Source: a virus | DNA: 33,901 nt | Virus record (IMG/VR): IMGVR_UViG_3300045256_000818 | Coordinates: 1-33,901 of that record | Strand: one strand, 5' to 3' | Part shown: piece by piece, positions 1-4,965 of the stretch | How the letters are laid out: each line of letters opens with the position of its first letter | Numbering within the stretch: the first letter of the stretch is position 1 | The notes under the pieces: model-generated | What the model was told of the DNA's origin: nothing | The model's database searches: none | What the model saw: only the letters and a program-made list of their open reading frames with translations | Program-made: the position numbers and the translations under genes

Positions 1-345
1 TCGCTTCATTGGCCGCACGGGGTGCGCGTCGTCGTTCGAGGCATCGGTCGCTGCCGGTGCCATAGACCGCGCTAGCTCGAAGAGGGCGGCCTGCTGGTTC
101 GGGGCCAGTGTTTCGAACAGGCGGGCCATAGCCGCGGTTCGGGAATCCAGTCCCTCATCGTCATAAATCTCGGTCCAATGGCAGCCGAGCGCCTTCGCCA
201 GGCGCCGCGCCCATTCGACGGTCAGCTTCCGCTCACCCTTCTCGAGGCGGTCGATCTGCGCCTGTGACGTCGCGGGCACGGTCGCATCGGCAAGGCGCTG
301 CTGCGACCAACCCAATTTGTCCCGAAATTCGCGCAGGCGGTTCAT
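1..345 (-). CDS. Xre/CI-like phage repressor (3' end cut by window edge)
   Basis: Reading leftward from ATG at 345-343 gives at least 115 residues with no stop before base 1, so the C-terminus is missing. Residues 1-60 are a typical Xre-family helix-turn-helix: MNRLREFRDKLGWSQQRLAD, then an SQAQIDRLEKGERKLTV recognition-helix region and WARRLAKALG. The rest is a short polar tail with no sign of an S24 LexA/CI autocleavage domain so far. It is the only leftward gene and faces the rightward Cro-like gene across a 93-bp region with three operator-like dyads, the standard layout of a lysogeny switch. I infer that it binds those operators and holds the lytic operon off. How it is inactivated cannot be read here. 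The family call is firm; the repressor role rests on position. Confidence 0.85.
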   Translation of the reverse strand, partial: MNRLREFRDKLGWSQQRLADATVPATSQAQIDRLEKGERKLTVEWARRLAKALGCHWTEIYDDEGLDSRTAAMARLFETLAPNQQAALFELARSMAPAATDASNDDAHPVRPMKR

Positions 346-354
346 CCCGCAATC

Positions 355-369
355 ATACCGGATCGGTAT
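355..369. promoter_or_regulatory. Operator-like dyad O1 (perfect)
   Basis: ATACCG-GAT-CGGTAT is a perfect 15-bp inverted repeat 9 bp from the repressor start. It defines the half-site ATACCR/YGGTAT that recurs in the two following dyads. Its position suggests that it controls the leftward repressor promoter. Binding is inferred. Confidence 0.7.
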
Positions 370-379
370 ATGGGGTCTA

Positions 380-394
380 ACGCCAAGCTGGTAT
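380..394. promoter_or_regulatory. Operator-like dyad O2
   Basis: ACGCCA-AGC-TGGTAT has the same 6-3-6 architecture as O1. The right half is a full consensus half-site and the left half matches in 4 of 6 positions. Its centre lies 25 bp from that of O1. Confidence 0.6.
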
Positions 395-402
395 GCTACA
401 TC

Positions 403-431
403 TTGTGCCATTAACTCCAATCTGGTATTAG
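403..431 (+). promoter_or_regulatory. Possible rightward early promoter
   Basis: TTGTGC at 403-408 and TATTAG at 426-431 are separated by 17 bp, a plausible sigma70-like pair. The -10 hexamer overlaps operator O3. The expected start of transcription is about 438-439, at or next to the ATG of the Cro-like gene, which would make a nearly leaderless message. Both hexamers are imperfect, so this is tentative. Confidence 0.35.
414..428. promoter_or_regulatory. Operator-like dyad O3
   Basis: ACTCCA-ATC-TGGTAT is the third dyad with the same spacing and right half-site, centred 34 bp from O2. It overlaps the predicted -10 of the rightward promoter, so a bound repressor would block early transcription. 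Confidence 0.6.
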
Positions 432-438
432 GCCGTCC

Positions 439-660
439 ATGCAGCTGGACGATTGGCTTAAGAATCGCGACCCGGAAATGACGGAAGCTGAGTTCGGCGA
501 CCGCATCGGGAAGTCGCAGGCGGCCGTTAACCGGTACCGCAAGCTGCTGCGCTATCCCGAACCCGATGCGCTCGACGCCATCATGCGCGAGACGGACGGC
601 GCTGTCACCCCGAACGATTTCCTGCAGGCCTGGCGCCAGAAGACGGCGGCGGTGGCATGA
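439..660 (+). CDS. Cro-like HTH regulator
   Basis: 73 residues, the first rightward gene, divergent from the repressor. Residues 1-45 look like a Cro/Xre helix-turn-helix: MQLDDWLKNRDPEMTEAEFG, then DRIGKSQAAVNRYRKLLRYP with the usual turn and recognition helix. The C-terminal part (PNDFLQAWRQKT) is the short tail common in YdaS/Cro-like proteins. Size and position opposite a repressor make it the probable Cro, which would act at the same three operators. There is only a weak AGG upstream, and the predicted promoter would place the transcript start at the ATG. It overlaps the next gene by ATGA. Confidence 0.8.
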   Translation: MQLDDWLKNRDPEMTEAEFGDRIGKSQAAVNRYRKLLRYPEPDALDAIMRETDGAVTPNDFLQAWRQKTAAVA

Positions 661-950
661 GCAAGACTGTTTCACGTGAAACCGTCTCGCTCACCGGGAT
701 GCGGAAGCGCCGCCGGCGTGGCCCGGGCGACGACTGGTCGCCGGTCGATGAGGCCAGGCTCAGGCTGCTGCGCAAGCGCGGCCTGACCCGCGCCGAGCTC
801 GAGGGCCAGTTCCCGGGCCGGACGCTCAGCGCCATCCGCAACAAGCTGCACCGCATGGGGGTCGTGATCCAGCCGCATCGCGCGCCGGCCTTCCTGCCTG
901 ACCGCCGTCGTCGCGCGGATCGCGAGATCCCCGAAGACGATGCTGCGTGA
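657..950 (+). CDS. GcrA/Myb-like DNA-binding protein
   Basis: 97 residues. Residues 26-64 (DDWSPVDEARLRLL, then GLTRAELEGQFPGRTLSAIR, then NKLHRMGV) follow the pattern of Myb/SANT-type and GcrA-type helix-turn-helix domains: W, E, L..L, G, R-T-x-x-A-I-R-x-K-x-H-R-M-G. The N-terminus carries a basic RKRRRRG patch and the C-terminus is rich in Arg and Asp. GcrA is a cell-cycle transcription factor of alphaproteobacteria, and phages carry many small homologues of this fold, so I call it a DNA-binding regulator without claiming GcrA function. The start at 657 overlaps the upstream stop by ATGA; a second in-frame ATG is at 699. The codons between the two starts contain the parS-like palindrome described separately. 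Confidence 0.6.
   Translation: MSKTVSRETVSLTGMRKRRRRGPGDDWSPVDEARLRLLRKRGLTRAELEGQFPGRTLSAIRNKLHRMGVVIQPHRAPAFLPDRRRRADREIPEDDAA
664..687. promoter_or_regulatory. parS-like palindrome inside an early gene
   Basis: The core GTTTCACGTGAAAC (669-682) is a perfect 14-bp palindrome. TGTTTCACGTGAAACC (668-683) matches the conserved bacterial ParB binding site TGTTNCACGTGAAACA at every position except the last. The dyad extends to AGAC/GTCT on each side, giving 24 bp with one mismatched pair. It encodes TVSRETV in the first codons of the 657 gene. No second copy was found in the window. The sequence match is direct; ParB binding is inferred. Confidence 0.7.
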
Positions 951-955
951 GCCGA

Positions 956-979
956 GATCAGGGACCGGGGAGAAGATCG
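956..979 (+). promoter_or_regulatory. GATCAGGGAC leader box, copy 1
   Basis: GATCAGGGAC (956-965) lies exactly 14 nt before ATG 980 and is followed by a purine-rich CGGGGAGAAG tract that serves as ribosome binding site. The same box precedes four other genes, three of the five at the same 14-nt distance. This decides the start of the next gene in favour of ATG 980 over the overlapping GTG at 947. Confidence 0.6.
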
Positions 980-1378
980 ATGGGCTTCAAGGTGATGGTT
1001 CCGAATCGCGCGCAGGATGACGGCGCCCGCGTGCTGATCGGCATCAGGACGTACGGGGGGGGGCACAAGCTGGTGCTTAGCATCTCCGAAGACACGGCGC
1101 GGGCGCTCCGTTGGAAGGACGGCGACAAGATCGAGGTCGCCGCCGGCACCGAGGAAGATGCCGGCAAGATCCAGCTGCGGCCCGGCGCGCAAGGTTACAA
1201 GCTTCGCACGATCTCGAAAAAGACGTCGCGCCTCGGCCTCAAATGCGTGCCGTGGGCCGACTGTCCCGATGAATACGCGAATGTGCAGCCGGAAATCTCG
1301 GTCAACCAGGCGGCGCGCACGCTGATCATCTTCGCGCCCTGGCACGACTGGCCGGCGGCCGACGAGAAGGCCGCGTGA
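980..1378 (+). CDS. Conserved phage protein with AbrB-like segment
   Basis: 132 residues from ATG 980; the alternative GTG 947 would add 11 residues encoded by the leader box. Residues 31-53 (LVLSISEDTARALRWKDGDK, then IEV) resemble the swapped-hairpin segment of AbrB/SpoVT-type proteins, where a strand, a helix and a G-D-x-I/V-x-V turn follow each other. A second half (residues 60-132) has no recognised motif. A run of nine G at 1055-1063 encodes Gly26-28, so any slip in that tract would destroy the frame. Function unknown; a DNA-binding or structural AbrB-like role is only suggested. It overlaps the following methyltransferase-like gene by GTGA. Confidence 0.65.
   Translation: MGFKVMVPNRAQDDGARVLIGIRTYGGGHKLVLSISEDTARALRWKDGDKIEVAAGTEEDAGKIQLRPGAQGYKLRTISKKTSRLGLKCVPWADCPDEYANVQPEISVNQAARTLIIFAPWHDWPAADEKAA
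1055..1063 (+). repeat. Poly-G tract (9 G) in coding sequence
   Basis: Nine consecutive G in frame (Tyr-Gly-Gly-Gly-His), followed by CACA. It is one of two long G runs in the early operon; the other, with ten G at 3354-3363 and the same CACA flank, breaks its gene. Confidence 0.8.
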
Positions 1379-2013
1379 CCGGCCTCGGCGCCATGATGAA
1401 CGGGGGCAAGTCGTCGGCGGGTGCCGACGACTTCAACCTCGAGCCGACCGGCGCCGCGCCGCGCGAGCGCGAGCCGGACGATTTCTATCGGACGCCGGAA
1501 GAGTGCACCGAGGCGCTGCTGCAGGCCGAATGCGGCAAGATGCGGCTGCACGGTCTGCTCGCGCATGAATTCTGCGCCGGCGACGGCAAGATCTCGGGCG
1601 TGCTGCGCCGCTACGGCTTCGCCGTGATCGAGAGCGACCTGGTCGATCGCGGGATCGGCGCCGATCAGGTCGACTTCCTGCAGCTGCAGCAGCGTCGCGC
1701 GCCGATCGGCTTCACCAATCCGCCGTTCGCGATCGCCGACGAGATCCTGGCGCATGCCCGCGACGTGATCGGCTTCGACTATCTCGCGCTGTTCCTGCCG
1801 AGCTCGTTCTGGCACGCGGGCAAGCGCTTCGCGCGCTTCGATCGAGATCCGCCGGCGGCGGTCTATGAGCTCACCTGGAAGCCCGATTTCCTCGAGCTCG
1901 GCAATCCGGCGATGAACATGAAGTGGGTGGTGTGGCGGCCGCATGAGGGCGACACGGTGTTCCGCCTGCTGCGCAAGCCAGGCGGTGACTTGTTTGACCA
2001 GGTGGCGAAATGA
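1375..2013 (+). CDS. Adenine-specific DNA methyltransferase-like protein
   Basis: 212 residues. Motif order fits a phage Dam-type N6-adenine methyltransferase: DFYRTPEECTEALL near residues 35-48, an AdoMet-binding stretch EFCAGDGKISGVL at 65-77 followed by VIESDL, and FTNPPF at 113-118 as the catalytic (D/N/S)PP(Y/F) motif. The last aromatic is Phe rather than Tyr, seen in some families. The likely role is methylation of phage or host DNA, either for protection from restriction or for regulation. The target sequence cannot be read. GTG 1375 overlaps the upstream stop; ATG 1393 or 1396 are alternatives, and no strong ribosome site decides. Neighbours are early replication and anti-defence genes. 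Confidence 0.75.
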   Translation: MTGLGAMMNGGKSSAGADDFNLEPTGAAPREREPDDFYRTPEECTEALLQAECGKMRLHGLLAHEFCAGDGKISGVLRRYGFAVIESDLVDRGIGADQVDFLQLQQRRAPIGFTNPPFAIADEILAHARDVIGFDYLALFLPSSFWHAGKRFARFDRDPPAAVYELTWKPDFLELGNPAMNMKWVVWRPHEGDTVFRLLRKPGGDLFDQVAK

Positions 2014-2138
2014 AGCGCGCCGCGATCGCCTTCGGGCTTGCCGTCGTGATCGGCGCCGGGCTGGTGCTCGGCGTCGCGGTCGGCGGCACGGTGCTCAAGG
2101 CCGCCTGCTATCCGGTCGTCATGGCGGGCTTGCGATGA
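2010..2138 (+). CDS. Small single-pass membrane protein
   Basis: 42 residues. A basic start (MKRA) is followed by one hydrophobic segment at about residues 5-28 (AIAFGLAVVIGAGLVLGVAV), then a short tail with one Cys. It overlaps the methyltransferase-like gene by ATGA upstream and the next gene by ATGA downstream, which supports it as a real coupled gene. I do not recognise a family; a secreted signal-peptide form is also possible. Function unknown. Confidence 0.6.
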   Translation: MKRAAIAFGLAVVIGAGLVLGVAVGGTVLKAACYPVVMAGLR

Positions 2139-2386
2139 GCACCGAATTGAAGCCCGGCCTGCCGGCGCGCCTGACGTCGCAATCGTTCGACGTCAATGTC
2201 GGCGGCCATCCTGTCACGTTCTCGCTCGCGGGCTTGCCCGGTCAGCCGCCGATCGAGCTCCTGATCTCAGCCCGCGGCGAGAGCGGCAAGAGCGACACCG
2301 GCCTGCAGATGATCTTCGCCGGCCTCGGCATCGCGGTCTCACGCGCGCTGCAGGGCCGCAATCCGGAAACGGGTGAAGCGCTTTGA
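2135..2386 (+). CDS. Small TSCPD-like domain protein
   Basis: 83 residues. The segment PIELLISARGESGKSDTGLQ, followed by MIFAGLGIAVSRALQGRNPE, resembles the TSCPD domain found at the C-terminus of vitamin B12-dependent ribonucleotide reductases, where a P-x-E-x-F/L-I strand, a G/K-rich turn and a helix ending in S-x-x-L-Q are typical. Many phages carry this domain alone, with no known function. No reductase gene is present in this window. It is coupled by ATGA upstream and TTGA downstream. The domain call is moderate, from pattern alone. Confidence 0.55.
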   Translation: MSTELKPGLPARLTSQSFDVNVGGHPVTFSLAGLPGQPPIELLISARGESGKSDTGLQMIFAGLGIAVSRALQGRNPETGEAL

Positions 2387-2691
2387 CCCGGTGGACGCCC
2401 GAGCTCGAGCTCTTCTTCTGCGCGTCGCAATTCGATCGCGATCCCGAGAAGTACCGCGATCGGTTGGCGGCCGCGGCGGAAGACTGGCTCACCACACCGA
2501 AGACACCGACGCAGGGTCTGATGCATCAGCTGGCGATCGCGGCGCAGCGTTGCGCCAAGGCGGCGCCGGCGCAGCTGCCGATCGCGCGCGAAGGCCTGCG
2601 CGAGATCTTGCAGGCGACGCTCGCGGACCGGCCGTTGAACCGGCAAGAGATCTTCGACTGGCAGCAACGCGCGGATACCGGGATCGGTTGA
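2383..2691 (+). CDS. Hypothetical phage protein
   Basis: 102 residues starting at TTG 2383, which overlaps the upstream stop (TTGA). It is predicted to be mostly helical: W-T-P-E-L-E-L-F-F at the N-terminus and repeated Ala-rich helices up to the C-terminal DWQQRADTGIG. I recognise no motif. The unusual start is accepted because it fits the overlap pattern of the operon and no other start keeps the N-terminal helix. Confidence 0.6.
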   Translation: MTRWTPELELFFCASQFDRDPEKYRDRLAAAAEDWLTTPKTPTQGLMHQLAIAAQRCAKAAPAQLPIAREGLREILQATLADRPLNRQEIFDWQQRADTGIG

Positions 2692-2706
2692 GCGAAGCGG
2701 GGGAAC

Positions 2707-2994
2707 ATGGGGACCAAGACCGAACCGGGCAAATACGATTGCCTCAGCAGGGCCGAGGACGATGAGCCGTTCTTCGTCCTGCTGGCGCGTGATCCGAGTG
2801 CCCCGTCGCTGATCGCCGATTGGGTTCGGCAGCGGCAGCATCAGATGCGCGTCGGCCTGGTGCCGAACAACGACGACGAGCGCGCCAAGATCGAAGAGGC
2901 GCGCCAGTTGGCCAAGGCCATGCTGGCCTGGCGTGCCGAGCACCGCGGCGGAAAACGCGCCGCCGGGTCACGCGCCACGGGGTCACGCCCATGA
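2707..2994 (+). CDS. Conserved phage protein of unknown function
   Basis: 95 residues. The N-terminus GTKTEPGKYDCLSRAEDDEP followed by FFVLLARDPSAPSLIADWV is a pattern I associate with a small protein widespread in alphaproteobacterial prophages; its function is not known to me. The middle is charged and helical and the C-terminus basic (HRGGKRAAGSRATGSRP). ATG 2707 follows a good purine-rich ribosome site (CGGGGGAAC). The preceding stop context TTGAGCGAAG is the same as at 6461, suggesting a shared leader cassette. Confidence 0.65.
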   Translation: MGTKTEPGKYDCLSRAEDDEPFFVLLARDPSAPSLIADWVRQRQHQMRVGLVPNNDDERAKIEEARQLAKAMLAWRAEHRGGKRAAGSRATGSRP

Positions 2995-3233
2995 GCAAGT
3001 ACCGCCTGAAACCGATCGCGGTCGAGGCCTGGCGCAACGACGATATCGGCGAGCACGCGCCGGAGTGGGTCGATCGCTATACCGCGCGGATGACGGGCGG
3101 GATCCGCGTCATGCAGACGCCGGACGGGCAGCAGGCGGCGGCCGAGCTCGGCGATTGGATCGTGATGCGCGACGGCTACGTGTTCCCGTGCCGCGACGAG
3201 GTTTTCACCACCACCTATGAGAGGGTGCAATGA
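2991..3233 (+). CDS. Conserved phage protein of unknown function
   Basis: 80 residues from ATG 2991, overlapping the upstream stop by ATGA. The sequence starts SKYRLKPIAVEAWR and ends GDWIVMRDGYVFPCRDEVFT, typical of a small beta-rich early phage protein in which the last part binds as GDWI-x-x-x-DG-x-x-x-P-C. A longer upstream reading frame is rejected in favour of this coupled start. No enzymatic motif is seen. Confidence 0.65.
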   Translation: MSKYRLKPIAVEAWRNDDIGEHAPEWVDRYTARMTGGIRVMQTPDGQQAAAELGDWIVMRDGYVFPCRDEVFTTTYERVQ

Positions 3234-3515
3234 TCACCCTGATCACCATCGCGCCGAGCGCGGCTCGTCATCATGCGCCGGTCATCATCCTTGGCTTTGC
3301 CCGCGATCCCAGGGCTGAACCGAAAGCCGGCGACGTCGTCGCGGTCGAAGGCTGGGGGGGGGGCACATCGCGCCGTCGTTTCCGTGCAGCATAGCCCGTT
3401 CGCCGGCAAGGCCTTCGTCGCCTACAAGACCGATGGCGGCTCGCGCGCGACCGTAGCGCTCGAGCGCTGGCGCAAATGGGCCGCCGGCGGGACCGTGGTG
3501 AGGGCGGCATCATGA
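3230..3515 (+). pseudogene. Small early gene broken by a frameshift at ten G
   Basis: ATG 3230 overlaps the upstream stop (ATGA) and reads through residues 1-42 up to VVAVEGW at a run of ten G (3354-3363). It then meets TAG at 3392-3394 after 54 residues. The frame after the run is open to TGA 3513-3515, gives a sensible sequence (AHRAVVSVQHSPFAG, then VALERWRKWAAGGT), and overlaps the next gene by ATGA. With nine G the two halves join as one 94-residue protein. Causes could be a sequencing error, a slipped-strand ON/OFF switch, ribosomal frameshifting on the run, or real decay. The product has no recognised function. Confidence 0.75.
3354..3363 (+). repeat. Poly-G tract (10 G) at the frameshift
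   Basis: Ten consecutive G in the 3230 gene, flanked by CT before and CACA after. The gene needs nine (or a +1 shift) to stay open. It shares the 3' flank with the nine-G run at 1055. Confidence 0.85.
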
Positions 3516-3913
3516 ACAGCGAAGAATTGGCTGCGCAGCGTAATCAGACCGCGCGCGTGATCGAAGAGATCAGCGAGAAGCGGCTGCGCCAGGTCACAAA
3601 GCACGGCTACGATGCCCTGCACGACGATGGGCATGATGACGGCGCGCTTGCCTTGGCGGCGATCTCCTATGCCGCGCCCGCGCAGATCTATATTCGGGAT
3701 GAGCGCGCGACGGCGATCATCTTCAAGGATCCATTTCCATGGGACAGTGGATCCGACGCGCGGCCGTTCGTCGGTAACACCGTCAAGGATCCGCGCAAGG
3801 TGCCGGCGAAGAAACGCCGCGAGCTCCTGATCACGGCCGCGGCTTGGCTCGTCGCTGAGATCGAGCGCATTGATCGCCGGCGTGAGCGCGTCGCAGAGGA
3901 ACCCGCATCATGA
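3512..3913 (+). CDS. Conserved phage protein (HDDGHDDG motif)
   Basis: 133 residues from ATG 3512, coupled to the broken gene by ATGA. The region EKRLRQVTKHGYDALHDDGH, then DDGALALAAISYA, is a strongly conserved motif in many phage proteins. Its acidic/His cluster could bind metal as in MazG-type nucleotide hydrolases, but I cannot show that fold. After it come a Pro/Asp-rich stretch (PFPWDSGSD) and a C-terminal helix (LITAAAWLVAEIERIDRR). The likely role is an early metabolic or accessory protein; a nucleotide-pyrophosphohydrolase-like activity is a guess. Confidence 0.65.
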   Translation: MNSEELAAQRNQTARVIEEISEKRLRQVTKHGYDALHDDGHDDGALALAAISYAAPAQIYIRDERATAIIFKDPFPWDSGSDARPFVGNTVKDPRKVPAKKRRELLITAAAWLVAEIERIDRRRERVAEEPAS

Positions 3914-4104
3914 GCAGCTGCGCCGATTGCAAATTCTTTATCGCAAATCCGGCGCCGGCGAGCGAGCGCGTCGCCGGCGACTGCCGCGTGCATGCGCCGG
4001 TGCCGATGTATGACCAATCGGTCGCCGGCAATGTCGGCACCTGGCCGCGGGTGCCGGTCGATGCCTGGTGCGGCGAGCATCAGCCGGCGGAGGCCGCACC
4101 ATGA
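3910..4104 (+). CDS. Small four-cysteine (zinc-ribbon-like) protein
   Basis: 64 residues, ATGA-coupled on both sides. Cysteines at 4, 7, 25 and 54 (CADC, GDCRVHAP, WCGEH) suggest a single metal-binding knuckle. The same pattern recurs in the 11441 gene (CATC, GQCHRFP, RCGEH), so the two are paralogues or share a domain. Such C-x2-C...C...W/R-CGE proteins are frequent in phage genomes without a known role. Metal binding is inferred from the cysteines. Confidence 0.6.
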   Translation: MSSCADCKFFIANPAPASERVAGDCRVHAPVPMYDQSVAGNVGTWPRVPVDAWCGEHQPAEAAP

Positions 4105-4457
4105 AGGATGTATTCGGCCAACCGCTCGCCGGCTACAAGGTCGAGAAGCCGACCATTTGGCAACGGCTCGGCTTTGGCAACTGTGACGCGCCGTATTTCG
4201 ACGACGATCAATTCGGCGAGGGTTGGGCGCCGGGCCAGATCAGCACCAGCGTTTACGCCGTGCTCGACTGGCGCGATCGCCTGCGCGTGCTGATCAGCGG
4301 GCGGATCAAGACCGCGACCGCGATCAAGACCGACCATGTCGTGGTTCAAAGCTACTCCGCGTGCAATTTCAGCGTGCTGCCGCCGCGCACCGCGTTGCCG
4401 TGGAATCCGGGATCAGGGACGGGAAGCGAGAGAGATGAAAACCTATCGAAGCCATAA
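4101..4457 (+). CDS. Conserved phage protein of unknown function
   Basis: 118 residues from ATG 4101 (ATGA-coupled). The recognisable part is DWRDRLRVLISGRIKTATAI, then KTDHVVVQSYSACNFSVLPP, a beta-rich stretch that recurs in phage early regions. The last 20 residues overlap the leader of the next gene, whose GATCAGGGAC box lies inside this coding sequence. No catalytic motif seen. Confidence 0.6.
   Translation: MKDVFGQPLAGYKVEKPTIWQRLGFGNCDAPYFDDDQFGEGWAPGQISTSVYAVLDWRDRLRVLISGRIKTATAIKTDHVVVQSYSACNFSVLPPRTALPWNPGSGTGSERDENLSKP
4411..4434 (+). promoter_or_regulatory. GATCAGGGAC leader box, copy 2
   Basis: GATCAGGGAC (4411-4420), then GGGAAGCGAGAGAG and ATG 4435, again a 14-nt gap. It lies inside the 3' end of the upstream gene, so its conservation is not explained by that protein's frame. 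Confidence 0.6.
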
Positions 4458-4965
4458 GATCGTGCAAGCCGCGAAGATCATCAGCGCGACGCGCGGCGGT
4501 GACGGCAAGTGGACGCTCGGCCTCGAGGGCGGCTACATCGTGACGCTCGACCAGGCCGTGACGGCACGCTATGAGCCGCAGGCCGGCGACTACCTGGTGA
4601 AGTACCCGCCCGACGACTATCTGTCGATCTCGCCCGGCAAGACCTTCGAAGATGGATACACCGAGATCGTCAGCCGCGATGAGGGCATGACATTCGGCCA
4701 AGCTCTCGAGCAGGTAAAGCGCGGCGCCAAGGTCGCGCGCGCCGGCTGGAACGGCAAGGGAATGTACATCGCCTTGCAGCCGGGCAGCGTGATCAGATCC
4801 GATCAGGCCCGCGGCGGCGTCGCGCTCGAGCTCTCCAAGGAAGGGAAGCCGGAGATCGTAATCCTTCCGCACATCGACATGAAGTCGGCGCAGGGCGATG
4901 TGGTGGTCGGGTGGCTTGCCTCACAGACCGACATGCTCGCGACCGATTGGGCGATCGTGCTCTGA
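4435..4965 (+). CDS. Tad2-like (DUF2829) anti-Thoeris protein with extra N-terminal domain
   Basis: 176 residues. Residues 85-176 are a DUF2829 domain: MTFGQALEQVKRG, ARAGWNGKGMYI at 101-112, PHIDMK at 145-150 and GWLASQTDMLATDW at 159-172. DUF2829 includes Tad2, which sequesters the cyclic-ADPR-type signal made by the Thoeris ToxN-independent TIR sensor ThsB and so stops activation of the NADase effector ThsA. All hallmark stretches are present. Residues 1-84 (YRSHKIVQAAKI..., then SPGKTFEDGYTEI) form a second small domain that also occurs alone or fused in phages, role unknown. The domain assignment is confident; anti-Thoeris activity is inferred from the family, since not all DUF2829 proteins have been tested. 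It sits between small accessory genes and the primase. Confidence 0.75.
   Translation: MKTYRSHKIVQAAKIISATRGGDGKWTLGLEGGYIVTLDQAVTARYEPQAGDYLVKYPPDDYLSISPGKTFEDGYTEIVSRDEGMTFGQALEQVKRGAKVARAGWNGKGMYIALQPGSVIRSDQARGGVALELSKEGKPEIVILPHIDMKSAQGDVVVGWLASQTDMLATDWAIVL

Noticed and set aside
947-979. GTG 947 as the start of the AbrB-like gene
   Set aside because: The added 11 residues are encoded by the repeated leader box, and ATG 980 has the box at the standard 14-nt distance and a good ribosome site.
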